A stretch of DNA of 64,000 bases from Lycorma delicatula. Its lineage: Eukaryota; Arthropoda; Insecta; Hemiptera; Fulgoridae. The notes beneath the pieces were generated by a model. It searched no databases. It saw nothing but the letters and a program-made list of their open reading frames with translations, and had not been told where the DNA came from. Below are positions 1-8,713 of this stretch, in pieces; the first letter of the stretch is position 1; every line of letters starts with the position of its first letter. The stretch is from contig NC_134455.1 in the NCBI RefSeq assembly GCF_047948215.1, positions 344,186,997 through 344,250,996 on the forward strand. The letters are read 5' to 3'. The position numbers were made by a program, and so were the translations under genes.

Positions 1-349
1 GTTGTGGCGTATTCCTGCTAGCCTATTAAAGAGTTAGCACCGAAAGGACTTCAGTGGACGGTCTGAAGGGGAATTACGTCGGGAGGACAGGCTTTATAAG
101 CCTAGCCTTCCGCGGTCGGCCCATAAAATGGGTTCGGTAACGCTGGTATAACAACGGAATTGGAATGCAATTAAATCCGTCTTAAATTCACTATAATAAT
201 AATATACAAAAATTGAAAAATAAGAACCGAGACTAAAAGTGACCCTTTTAAAAACAAGCCCGATTAGAAAGATCCAGCAGCAAGGGACTCTGTCCAGGCT
301 CTGCGATAAAGTAGGGAGTAATAGACTCCCGCCAACTTTGCATTCCATT

Positions 350-515
350 CCATTCCACGATTGGTCGGCAAGTTGCCATACGTTGTTTGCAGCCTCGTCA
401 TTCGTGGGAAAAGGGAATTTCTTTTCGACGGGCCGGTCTTATTGGGAGCAATAAATACCGATTTCTATCATAAATAGGTCCTTCCGTACCTGCGTTCCAC
501 CAAATTCAAAGCATC
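350..515 (+). promoter_or_regulatory. Probable H2B promoter and 5' leader
   Basis: Two ATTGG words (inverted CCAAT boxes) lie at 360-364 and 441-445, followed by an ATAAATA TATA-like word at 451-457, about 60 bases before the ATG. A start near 480 would leave the short leader usual for replication-dependent histone mRNAs. In block B the TATA-like word is reduced to AAAATA. Motif reading only; no transcription start is visible. Confidence 0.5.
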
Positions 516-887
516 ATGCCACCTAAGACCAGCGGTAAAGCGGCCAAGAAGGCCGGCAAGGCGCAAAAGAACATCGCCAAGGGAGACAAGAAAAAGAAAC
601 GCAAGAGGAAGGAAAGCTACGCGGTGTACATCTACAAAGTGTTGAAGCAGGTCCATCCTGACACCGGCATCTCCTCTAAGGCGATGAGCATCATGAACAG
701 CTTCGTTAACGATATATTCGAGCGCATCGCGGCCGAGGCTTCCAGGCTCGCCCACTACAACAAGCGGTCCACAATCACCAGCAGGGAGATCCAGACCGCC
801 GTACGGCTTCTGTTGCCCGGTGAATTGGCCAAACACGCTGTCAGCGAAGGCACCAAGGCCGTAACCAAATACACGAGCTCTAAGTAA
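516..887 (+). CDS. H2B: Histone H2B, full length
   Basis: Core histone H2B, which pairs with H2A in the nucleosome. The single uninterrupted 123-codon frame has the family's usual length and no intron. Residues 1-32 form a Lys/Ala-rich basic tail ending in a KKKKRKRK cluster. The histone fold runs from about 34 to 100, with the markers [59 protein letters not shown] and a C-terminal helix ending [10 protein letters not shown], which holds the usual C-terminal ubiquitination-site lysine. The ATG follows a short leader. A canonical histone stem-loop lies 43 bases after the stop, so this is a replication-dependent gene. No other core histone gene is visible in this window, which is unusual for an insect histone cluster. 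Confidence 0.97.
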   Translation: MPPKTSGKAAKKAGKAQKNIAKGDKKKKRKRKESYAVYIYKVLKQVHPDTGISSKAMSIMNSFVNDIFERIAAEASRLAHYNKRSTITSREIQTAVRLLLPGELAKHAVSEGTKAVTKYTSSK

Positions 888-930
888 GCGGATGGAGCTG
901 GTTACAATAGGCCATGTACTAAATATAAAC

Positions 931-946
931 GGCCCTTTTAAGGGCC
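931..946 (+). terminator. Histone mRNA 3' stem-loop
   Basis: GGCCCTTTTAAGGGCC forms a six-base-pair stem with a four-base loop, followed by ACCACA. It matches the histone 3'-end processing hairpin in size and position after the H2B stop. The stem-loop-binding protein and U7 snRNP normally direct cleavage just downstream. Block B has lost it by deletion. Confidence 0.93.
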
Positions 947-951
947 ACCAC

Positions 952-1256
952 ATTATAATTGAGGTTAAAAACATTTTGGTTCTTTGCTTATTGTACAGGC
1001 ATATAAATTGCTTTTTTATGTACATAAATAATAAAATGTATGTACTCCGTAACACGAGATATGTAAATAGAAAAAGAAAAAACATTTTCCTTACCTTACT
1101 ATTGCAGTTTTCCTTTAAGGTAAAAAAAAAAATGAACAAATGTGTAAGTGTAATTAAAACGCTTCGTTACCATGGTTTCAGGGGGGGGAGGGAAATTCAC
1201 ACATCTTGCCCAAAGCAAAGAACGCAACAAATAATGTTTTTAACCTCAATTATAAT
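952..1256. repeat. 24-bp inverted repeat after the H2B stem-loop
   Basis: Bases 952-975 (ATTATAATTGAGGTTAAAAA plus CATT) recur as an exact reverse complement at 1233-1256. The left arm lies where the purine-rich downstream element of a histone 3' end would be. The right arm may mark the 3' flank of a lost convergent histone gene, but no opposing stem-loop or frame is present. Confidence 0.75.
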
Positions 1257-1305
1257 TTGCGAAAAAAATTTAATTTCTGGCGCCGGCCTACGTTGCAGTT
1301 GTTGA

Positions 1306-1676
1306 CTCAAAATGAAGAAATTGCATGTATACTGAGCTATCTGGAAAAAAATGTTGATATCGGCAGGCATTATACCGCACCAACAACTCAAACACCCCCC
1401 ACCGCCCGCTGTCCGCGAAAAAAAAAAACCGCCGCAAACCAGAAAATCATTTCACTTGACATATTATTATTACTTACCCATCACACACACACACACACAC
1501 ACACAGGGAATGACCTTGAGGTAGGGGCGGTTGTCGAGTGAGTGGTAGCGCGTGCGCGCCATTGCACAAAATACACACTAACAAACGGGATGATAGATTC
1601 CGGTTACTTTTCAAAATCCAACTAACTACTACTGCTCCTCCTCCTCCTCCTCCTCTTCTTCTTCTTTCTTCACCGC

Positions 1677-1717
<41 letters not shown>

Positions 1718-2667
1718 GCTACTCCTCCTCCTCATCTTCATCATAATACTGTTTCATTTTTTTTTTTTTTTTGTGTTTTGCAAGCCGTTACTTACATAAC
1801 GGCAAAGCATAGCTGATTTTCTAATAATTAGACTGCTTTCCTGAATTTAGATTAATCGATTTCCTGAACTTGTACATTAAAAGAGAGATTGATTACTGAT
1901 GTGTAAAACAAAAACAAAAAAAATCGTAAAAAATAACTTTAATTACATACAAATTGATCTATTTATCAAATAAATTCAATTTAAGTGCTCGTATAATAGA
2001 AGTGACCATAAATGTTCCGCTAAGTTTTCATTTTATTTACTTTCCATGAAACCTGGCATAGACTCGCGTGGATGGGGCAATTCGCTGGTTGGTAAAGGGG
2101 TTTGGGGTCAATATCTGCATGTGGTGGGGCACATAATTTCCTTTGGGTAAATTAAAAAAAAAAAAAAAAATTCAACCGACCAGAATTTATATTATAAAAT
2201 GGAGTTTTTTATTTTGTAAGATTTTTTAATATACTATCTTTCTCCAATATTCAAGAATAACCAACCAATGCTAGGAGAAAGTGAATAAAAACAACTTTGT
2301 TGTCATCACGTCGTTTCTTCTTCTTTTTTTTTTTTTTTCAGCGTTAATATTTTTAACACATTTCACAATAAATGGCGTTAATTTGCGTGATATATATATA
2401 TAATTGAAATATACCATTAACCGCTTTCATTTCACAACCGTCTTGTTTATGTCGCAGAGAACCCGGTTTAATTATGGTGAAAGCGATGAAGGCGCTGTAT
2501 GCATAATTAGATTTAGGAAAATCTAATAAATATCAACCAACAAAAAAAAAGGTTATAAAAATTTATCCTAATGTGATATAGTATTTCAATAAATAATTTT
2601 CATTTTTTCTTACCAGGATATAAGAAAACGTTTCCACAACACCGCTAAAGATAATTAGATGAGATTT
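1306..2667. other. No gene seen; microsatellite-rich spacer
   Basis: The spacer contains a (CA)n tract near 1483-1504, a CTC/CTT/CTA trinucleotide tract at about 1634-1735, long T runs and AT-rich DNA. Small frames across the trinucleotide tracts are low-complexity artefacts. The same layout recurs at 13350-14620. Confidence 0.7.
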
Positions 2668-2724
2668 TCAGGGTACAACAACCACGTTACAATACAACCC
2701 AACATGAGACATATTATTTAGCCT

Positions 2725-2758
<34 letters not shown>

Positions 2759-4302
2759 GTGAGAAAGAACGACCGAGTGAGTGAATGCCTGCGGTAGGTA
2801 GGGGCGGTCTTCTTATTATTTACTTTTTTTCTTATTAAATTACATTTTATGATTTTATACTCCATGCAACGGCGAAATCTCCGAGTATCGGAACAAATGA
2901 AATCAGATAGATAGATAGATAGATAGATAGATGTGTATATAAAAAGACAAAAAAAATAAATAATAATAATAATAATAATAAATAAAATTTCAACGGCTAT
3001 TTCAATGAAATTCGGATCTTCGGTCGCATTTTTCCAAATGTACTTGGTGGCGGCGTAGTTATACGTATACAACCTGAAGTGAATGTACCTTAAAATTACC
3101 GTACGGAAGGGGTCCGGGTACACTTAACTCTTGTTAACGTGAACGAAAACCGCGCGACCGACCGATCTTTAATTAAACGTGTATTAAATGTACGCGGACA
3201 GCGAAAAAAAGAAAACACAAACTTAATGCAAAAGTGATTCGCGTCCGGTCGGTTAAGAGAGGCGGCCCGAATTTTTTTTTGTTTTTTTTTTTCTTTTCTT
3301 TCCCTCCCCGACGCTTTTTATTCGTAAGACATTAAGCCATTAACCTGTGCCCGTAAGCCTGCGCATGTACGTGTGTATGTGACATATATATATATATATA
3401 TATATACCGAGTGGGGCAGAAACCACCGGTTATATGTTTTGTATTTATGCAGAATTGTTGTATGTACGTTTTTTGTTTTGTTTTTTTTTTTTTTTAATTT
3501 GGATTTATATCTTTTTTGTTTTTCTTTCCAGCGCTCCTGTTAACGTCAAACACGTCCAAACGTCTACACGTCTACAATCGTATGCTTGCATATCGCGCGT
3601 TGTGCAAACGGGTCGGCCGGCAGGAGTCTCTCTCTTCACTTCAGGCTAACGCAAAGCGTACGTATAATTCGAGCTACTTTATTTTTATCCCACTCTTATT
3701 TTCCCCCAACGGTTGATGTTATAGAAAAACTGAAAGTTACCGTACGACCGTCATTAGTTTATATCCGTCAGATTAATAATAATCGCATAGAATCCGATGA
3801 AAACTATTACTGTGTATGAAAACAGTGATGGGGATGTTGTCTAACCGTCGTACTTTGACGCTCGGACATATACATCGCAAAAAGATTGAATTCGCACACG
3901 TATCGTCGCAAAAACGAATCGAAAGAAACAACGGGATGTTTAACTTGGACGCGGGTGCTATATACAAATATTGCCACCGGTATTTACGATTTTTAAACGG
4001 TTTTACGGCGGTGCGACCACGCCGGTTCGGGATGTGTCCGGGATTTCGGTACCATTTAAGCTCCCGTACGGGCTGAAATCTAACGTTTAGCTCGTCACTA
4101 CTGCAGCCCGGAATGTCGTTTACGAAACCGAACCGTGTACGTCGATAAAGATCGCAAGTTAAAGGAGAAAACGCGCGCCGAACGAACAGTGTAAGCACGA
4201 TTCAGTGATGGCCGGGGTGACGTGCTAGCAGCCAAAGTCGCTGCTCCCTTTAAAGTCCGCCAAACTAACGTATATAGTAATAATTTTCCATTGGCTTTAG
4301 GG
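2668..4302. other. Partly CpG-rich spacer; no recognised gene
   Basis: This part of the duplicated block holds (GA)n near 2728-2755, (GATA)n near 2905-2933, (ATA)n near 2957-2982 and (TA)n near 3384-3405. A more CpG-rich part runs from about 3000 to 4250. Overlapping frames at 3816-4076 (+, 86 codons) and 3773-4198 (-, 141 codons) persist in block B, but the blocks are too similar for this to show selection. A TTTCTTTCCAG acceptor-like word ends at about 3530. I recognise no protein family. Confidence 0.5.
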
Positions 4303-4655
4303 GGGGGGGGGTTTATTCCTTCCTTGGCTTCTGAAGTGAAAGGACGTGATTTATAGTGTGTCTGTGTGCAGTGCTACTAGGAACCGGCTTCTGCAGTACT
4401 TTATACCTGGATCGACTGGCTACCTGACCGACCATGTAGAGGAGTGCTGTTAGGACATCCGCTGGGCCGCACCTGCCTGTATAGCAGGCTATTGTTCTGT
4501 ATTCAGATAAGACTATAATAGATTTTCTTTTATTATTCTTCTCTATTATGTAAATTGAACTTTCTAAGTCATTAGTAATAGATTTAATAGCCTATTCAAA
4601 TTTTGTATAGGTCTATTATTACTGTTAATCCATATAGAATAATTTAATTTTAAAT
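4303..4655 (+). mobile_element. 5' leader fragment of a divergent Jockey-like element
   Basis: After ATTGGCTTTAGGG and a run of G, the sequence resembles the 5' leader at 6940-7160. Both contain GGGCCGC, an ACTTTCTAAG...TCATTAGTA segment and a TTAATAGCC-TATT segment, but with many differences. It is therefore the head of a related subfamily rather than a copy of the 6.9-kb element. It breaks off at the palindrome at 4659, where the inverted ORF2 copy begins. Confidence 0.55.
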
Positions 4656-4658
4656 TAA

Positions 4659-4709
4659 GCCAATATTGGCTGGTCGCCCCATGGGCGACCAGCCAATATT
4701 GGCTTGTCC
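4659..4709. repeat. Near-perfect palindrome at an element junction
   Basis: Two arms carrying AGCCAATATTGGCTGGTCGC meet around CCCCATGGGC. The unit lies exactly between the plus-strand leader fragment and the minus-strand ORF2 copy. AGCCAATATTGGCT is itself palindromic. Confidence 0.85.
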
Positions 4710-4723
4710 CTAAAGCCAATGCC

Positions 4724-6891
4724 ACCCCCACCACGGACACGGATTGAAATCTCGCATCAGATCGGAGAGTGGCGTTCCTGACGAACCACGGAGCTCCAAA
4801 GATCGTCCGCAACGCTATGTTTTGGACGGCCTCGATCTTTTTTTGAAGCGAGGAGCTCAACACTGCCCCCCATGCCGGGTAAGCATATGTTAGAATCGGC
4901 AGTACGTACAGCCGAAAAATGAGCAGCTTAGTTGCCAGTGGGTACGGGCTGGCACTGTTCAGCACTGGGTATAGCGAGGCTCTGGCGGCCTTAGCCCTTC
5001 GGGTCGCATAATTTACATGCTCGTCGAAGGTAAGCCGCCTGTCCAACACCACCCCCAGGTACTTAACTGTTTTCTCAAAAGGGATTTTCTCCCCTGAGAT
5101 TTCCAGCTCTCTGGTCGGTTTTCGTGTCTTGCATGTGAACATCACGGCCACCGATTTTTCACCGTTGACCCTGATTCTCCACATGTCGAGCCACGGTTCC
5201 ACTAAGTCCAGCTGCCTTTGGAGCCTCCGGACCGCGTAATCCACATTTGCGGATTCGTAGAAATATGCCGTGTCGTCTGCGTAAAGGGCCGTTTTGACCC
5301 CTTCCGACAGCGGCATATCGTTCACGTACAAAGTGTACAAGAACGGGGAAAGTACTGCTCCTTGGGGAACCCCAGCGGCTATTTCTCTGGTAGAGGAAAT
5401 CGTTTCCCCTACGCGCACGACAAAATGTCGGTCTAGTAGATATGACCGCATCAGTCTGACATAGCGGTACGGGATCGCCGATCGCGCTAGCTTATAAAGC
5501 AGCCCGCTATGCCAAACTTGACAAAGGCCTTGGCCACATCCAGAAAAACGGCTGCAGTCACCCGTTTCCTGTTCAGGCCTCCGACATGGTCGTCTATTAT
5601 TTTTACCAGTTGGAGGGTAGTTGAGTGACCCTCCCTGAACCCAAATTGCTCGGGCCGCACTTCTCCCTCCATGTATCGCCTCAGTTTTTCGAGAAAAATC
5701 CTCTCGAACAACTTAGACAATACCGGTAACAGGGAGATTGGCCTATAATTCCGTGGGAAAAGTAAACTTTTCCCCGGTTTGGGTAAACATACGACTTTGG
5801 CCGTTTTCCAACAATTCGGGAAATATCCAACGTACAAAATGGACGTGAATATCACCGAAATTGCTGTAATCACGGAGGCCGGTATGTTCCGGAATGCACG
5901 GGCGCTGATCCCGTCGACACCCGGGGCCTTGTCGGGGCTTGTGGCCTTAATGGCTGCGGAAACTTCCGCTTCAGTGACTTGGTCAATCTCTAGAGGGGCG
6001 TCCTCCACCTGTGAGAAATAATCTACAAGAAAGGATTCCACCTCGGTTGTGTGCTCGTCGTTCGGGGAGGGAGGGGGGTTTGGAGTGAACTGCTCCTCCA
6101 AGGTATCGGCGAATACCTCGGCCCTCTCCGCCTCCGAGTATGCAAGGAAACCTCGCTGCCCCACAACCGGATGGCGAGGCTTCTTCCCTTCTCGCAGTCT
6201 CCTGTTCAACCTGAACACCGAGGAGATGTCGTCAGAGACCGAGGCGAGGTATTCGTTCCACGAATCCTCTCGATGGCTTTTTAGCAGTTGTTTTACCCTG
6301 TCCGTTTGATTATAAAAGGCCCGCTTATCAGCGGGGGACAGGGTGATTCGATATCTCCTCCTCAATCGTCGTTTCTCCGTTATGGCTTCGGAGATATGAG
6401 GAGGGAGGTCGTTTTGAACAACTGCTCGAGTCTTGGCCGATGAGCTGCCTGCCAGGGCCTCGGTCATTGACGACGTGACGCGCCCGACAGTGTCGTCGAT
6501 TTCCTCCGGGGTGTTCAGGAGCTCAGGATTTACCGGCCTGTACTCCCGCTGGAGGGTTTCGTAGAACCTTTTCCAGTTAACTGACCTTCGGGGTATAGGC
6601 GGGGGATCTCGGCCACCCCCTGCCTGACCTAGTTCCAACAGGACAGGGGAATGGTCCGAGCTGAGGTCTTCTATCGTTTCAATCATGAATGGGAGGGTGC
6701 CCCCCTTCATGACTGCGATATCCAGCACGTCAGGCCTAAATCTGCCTGTTTGATGCACGAACGTGGGCACCTCAGGGCCTACGACGACCAAGCGGCGGGC
6801 TCTCGCCCTTTCGTACAGCAATCTGCCATTTGGATTTGTCAGATTGCTGTTCCATGACACGTGTTTGGCATTGAGGTCGCCCATGAGTATC
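4724..6891 (-). pseudogene. Inverted, truncated Jockey-clade ORF2 (endonuclease/RT)
   Basis: Reading leftward, this copy starts inside the endonuclease at MILMGDLNAKH and ends after the RT thumb region. It mirrors plus-strand bases of about 9104-11281. The endonuclease marker SSDHSPV, RT motif PGVDGISARAF, the FGFREGHST region, LDVAKAF, GVPQGAVLSP and the ALYADDTA catalytic box are all readable. It shares with the plus copy a one-base frameshift just after the motif A region (here near 5516) and a D-to-V change next to it. The two are thus copies of one damaged sequence, not independent insertions. A few residues differ (for example R/M, Q/R, A/D, H/L). It lacks ORF1, the N-terminal endonuclease and the last part of ORF2. 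Confidence 0.9.
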
Positions 6892-6939
6892 ATGGGCGAC
6901 CTCAATGCGACCCTATTGGCAAGCCTATTGGCTTTAGGG

Positions 6940-7294
6940 ACAATGTGAGAAGGGTCTGCGAGGACACCAGCCGGGCCGCCAGCTACCTGCTTTCAGTTAA
7001 GAATAGCATAATCTTTTATTTCTCTTTTATTTATTTATTCAAAATGTAAAGTGAACTTTCTAAGAAGTCATTAGTATTACATTAGGTTAATAGCCTATTA
7101 TATTGAACTATTGTGATAACTATAAAATAATTTTATTTTAAATTGTTAGATTTAATCTGTACCTATTTAGGTCTACAGGTTATATCTTCTTTTGTATTTC
7201 TTGTCAGTGTTTTCCAGGAAGTGTAGTGCTAGCATAAGACTTAATTTTAATTTTTAATTTCTTTATTTTTTTGGTGTTTTATTTTTTCTCCTTC
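6940..7294 (+). promoter_or_regulatory. Element 5' leader
   Basis: GACAATGTGAGAAGGGTCTG opens the segment shared with the second copy at about 16371. It continues through an AT-rich stretch to the ORF1 ATG. Jockey elements usually carry an internal pol II promoter here, but no core promoter motif is convincing by eye. Confidence 0.6.
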
Positions 7295-8713
7295 ATGGAA
7301 GGAAAAATAAGGCCTCCTCCACCCCGTTCTCCCACCCCGGATCTATCCGACGGTGGAGAGGAAAGCGGGTCTGGCGCTAGGAAGCGCCAGAAACGCCGGA
7401 ACTCCGCGCCTCCTATGGAGGGGGAGCCCGTAGCGGGCTGCAGCAAGGCTGCAGCAGCCGCCAACCCGCAGGCTGATGATGGGGCCCCATCACAGCCTGC
7501 TACCGTCAGGCGGGAGAAAATCCCGCCAATTATGCTGGATTGCCCCAAGGAGTGGCCAGCATTAGCGCGCGACATTAAGTCGCGTATCGGGGGACGCCTG
7601 GTGGCAAAAAGCACCGGGCTTTCCATCAGGCTGCAGCTGGGCAGCGAGGCAGATTACCGGGCGGTGCAGAGTTTCCTGCACTCCAAGGGAATCGCCTTCC
7701 ACTCCTTCCAGCTCCCAAAGGATCGGGAGCTGAAGGTGGTTATACGGGGGATCCCCTATGGGGCTGCCCCGGAGGAAATCAGGGAGGAACTGACCTCCCT
7801 TGGCTATGAGGTGACTTCTGTCAAGAAGCTCCTCACGAGGGACGGCCGGGAAACCCCGACCTGCCTAGTGGCCCTCAAGAGAACTCCTTCGGCCCGGACC
7901 ATATACGACCTTGGCAGTATTTTTTACTGCAAGGTCGCAGTGACTGCTTTTGTGTCACGAGGGGGGCCACCCCAGTGCCACAGATGCCAAAAATTTGGGC
8001 ACTCTTGGAATTACTGCCAGAGGGCCCAGCAATGCGTGAAGTGTGGTGGAAACCACGACACTTCTGCCTGCGTCAAGCCGCGTGAGGAACCAGCCTCATG
8101 CGTCAATTGTAAGGGGCCACATCCGGCCAATTACAGGGGCTGCCCCTATTATAAGGAGCAGACAAATAAAGTCAAGGGACTTAAAAAGCCCGCGACTTTA
8201 GACGGCCGCAGCTGGGCCCGTGTTGCCGGTGGGGGAATATCAGCCCCCAAACCGGAGGTGCCGGCACCTGTGGCCAAGGCGGTGGTGAAAAAAGGGGAGG
8301 CACCCTCCCCAACACCCGCCAAGCCAAAACCGGCGGCGACCACCAAGAAGGTGGTAAAACAAAAGGCGGCGACAAAGCCGGCCCCGGCGAAGAAGGCCAA
8401 GCCTTCCTCGACGGGAAAGGCAAAGCCTGCTCCGGCTGGGAAGGCCAAGCAGGTTGTTAAAAACACCGCGGCCCCTGTGGCCCCGCGCCCCACCAAAAGT
8501 GCGGCCGCGCCAAAAGGCACCCCCAGCGGCAACCCGAAACCGGCTACCCCGTTGGAGACCACTGGCAGGGACTTCCTGTCGCAGATGACAGTGAAGGATA
8601 TCCTGCCAGATATCATGATGGTTTTGCCACGCCTGCTCCAGGCAAAATCTCTGAAGGACTGTATTCAGTCCTTAATAGAGTGCCTCATGACTGTACTGTC
8701 CAGGTATGGTTAG
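7295..8713 (+). CDS. Retrotransposon ORF1, gag-like nucleic-acid-binding protein
   Basis: A 472-residue frame. I chose the ATG at 7295 because MEGKIRPPPP is also the start in the copy at 16710; an upstream in-frame ATG at 7271 adds eight hydrophobic residues. The order is a Pro/Ser-rich, charged N-terminus, a central region resembling the pre-C2HC RNA-binding domain (roughly residues 85-220), then three zinc knuckles at about 228-284. The first is CHRCQKFGHSWNYC, followed by CVKCGGNHDTSAC and CVNCKGPHPANYRGC. The C-terminal part has a Lys/Ala/Pro-rich stretch (about residues 320-410) resembling linker-histone tails. It overlaps ORF2 by eight bases, which suggests coupled translation. The protein would coat element RNA and accompany it to the nucleus. 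Confidence 0.93.
   Translation: MEGKIRPPPPRSPTPDLSDGGEESGSGARKRQKRRNSAPPMEGEPVAGCSKAAAAANPQADDGAPSQPATVRREKIPPIMLDCPKEWPALARDIKSRIGGRLVAKSTGLSIRLQLGSEADYRAVQSFLHSKGIAFHSFQLPKDRELKVVIRGIPYGAAPEEIREELTSLGYEVTSVKKLLTRDGRETPTCLVALKRTPSARTIYDLGSIFYCKVAVTAFVSRGGPPQCHRCQKFGHSWNYCQRAQQCVKCGGNHDTSACVKPREEPASCVNCKGPHPANYRGCPYYKEQTNKVKGLKKPATLDGRSWARVAGGGISAPKPEVPAPVAKAVVKKGEAPSPTPAKPKPAATTKKVVKQKAATKPAPAKKAKPSSTGKAKPAPAGKAKQVVKNTAAPVAPRPTKSAAAPKGTPSGNPKPATPLETTGRDFLSQMTVKDILPDIMMVLPRLLQAKSLKDCIQSLIECLMTVLSRYG

Larger units (their letters stand above)
1..4302 (+). repeat. Tandem duplication block A
   Basis: This stretch is repeated almost base for base at 12565-16252 in the same orientation. The window begins at GTTGTGGCGTATTCC and the same words reappear at 12565. 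Collinear landmarks are the H2B gene, the (CA)n, (CTC/CTA)n, (GA)n, (GATA)n and (TA)n tracts, and the final word ATTGGCTTTAGGG, after which both blocks run into Jockey-type 5' leader sequence. The main difference is a 589-bp deletion in block B. The unit may extend left of the window. Confidence 0.95.

Noticed and set aside
468..1139. 223-codon minus-strand frame across the H2B gene
   Set aside because: It is the antisense shadow of the H2B coding sequence and has no recognised motif.
1538..1816. Thr/Pro-rich frame over the CTC/CTA tracts
   Set aside because: Pure low-complexity microsatellite translation, variable in length between the two blocks.
3773..4198. 141-codon minus-strand frame kept in both duplicated blocks
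   Set aside because: The blocks are nearly identical throughout, so preservation says nothing. It overlaps another frame and matches no family.
8149..8616. 155-codon minus-strand frame
   Set aside because: Shadow of the GC-rich Lys/Ala/Pro region of ORF1.
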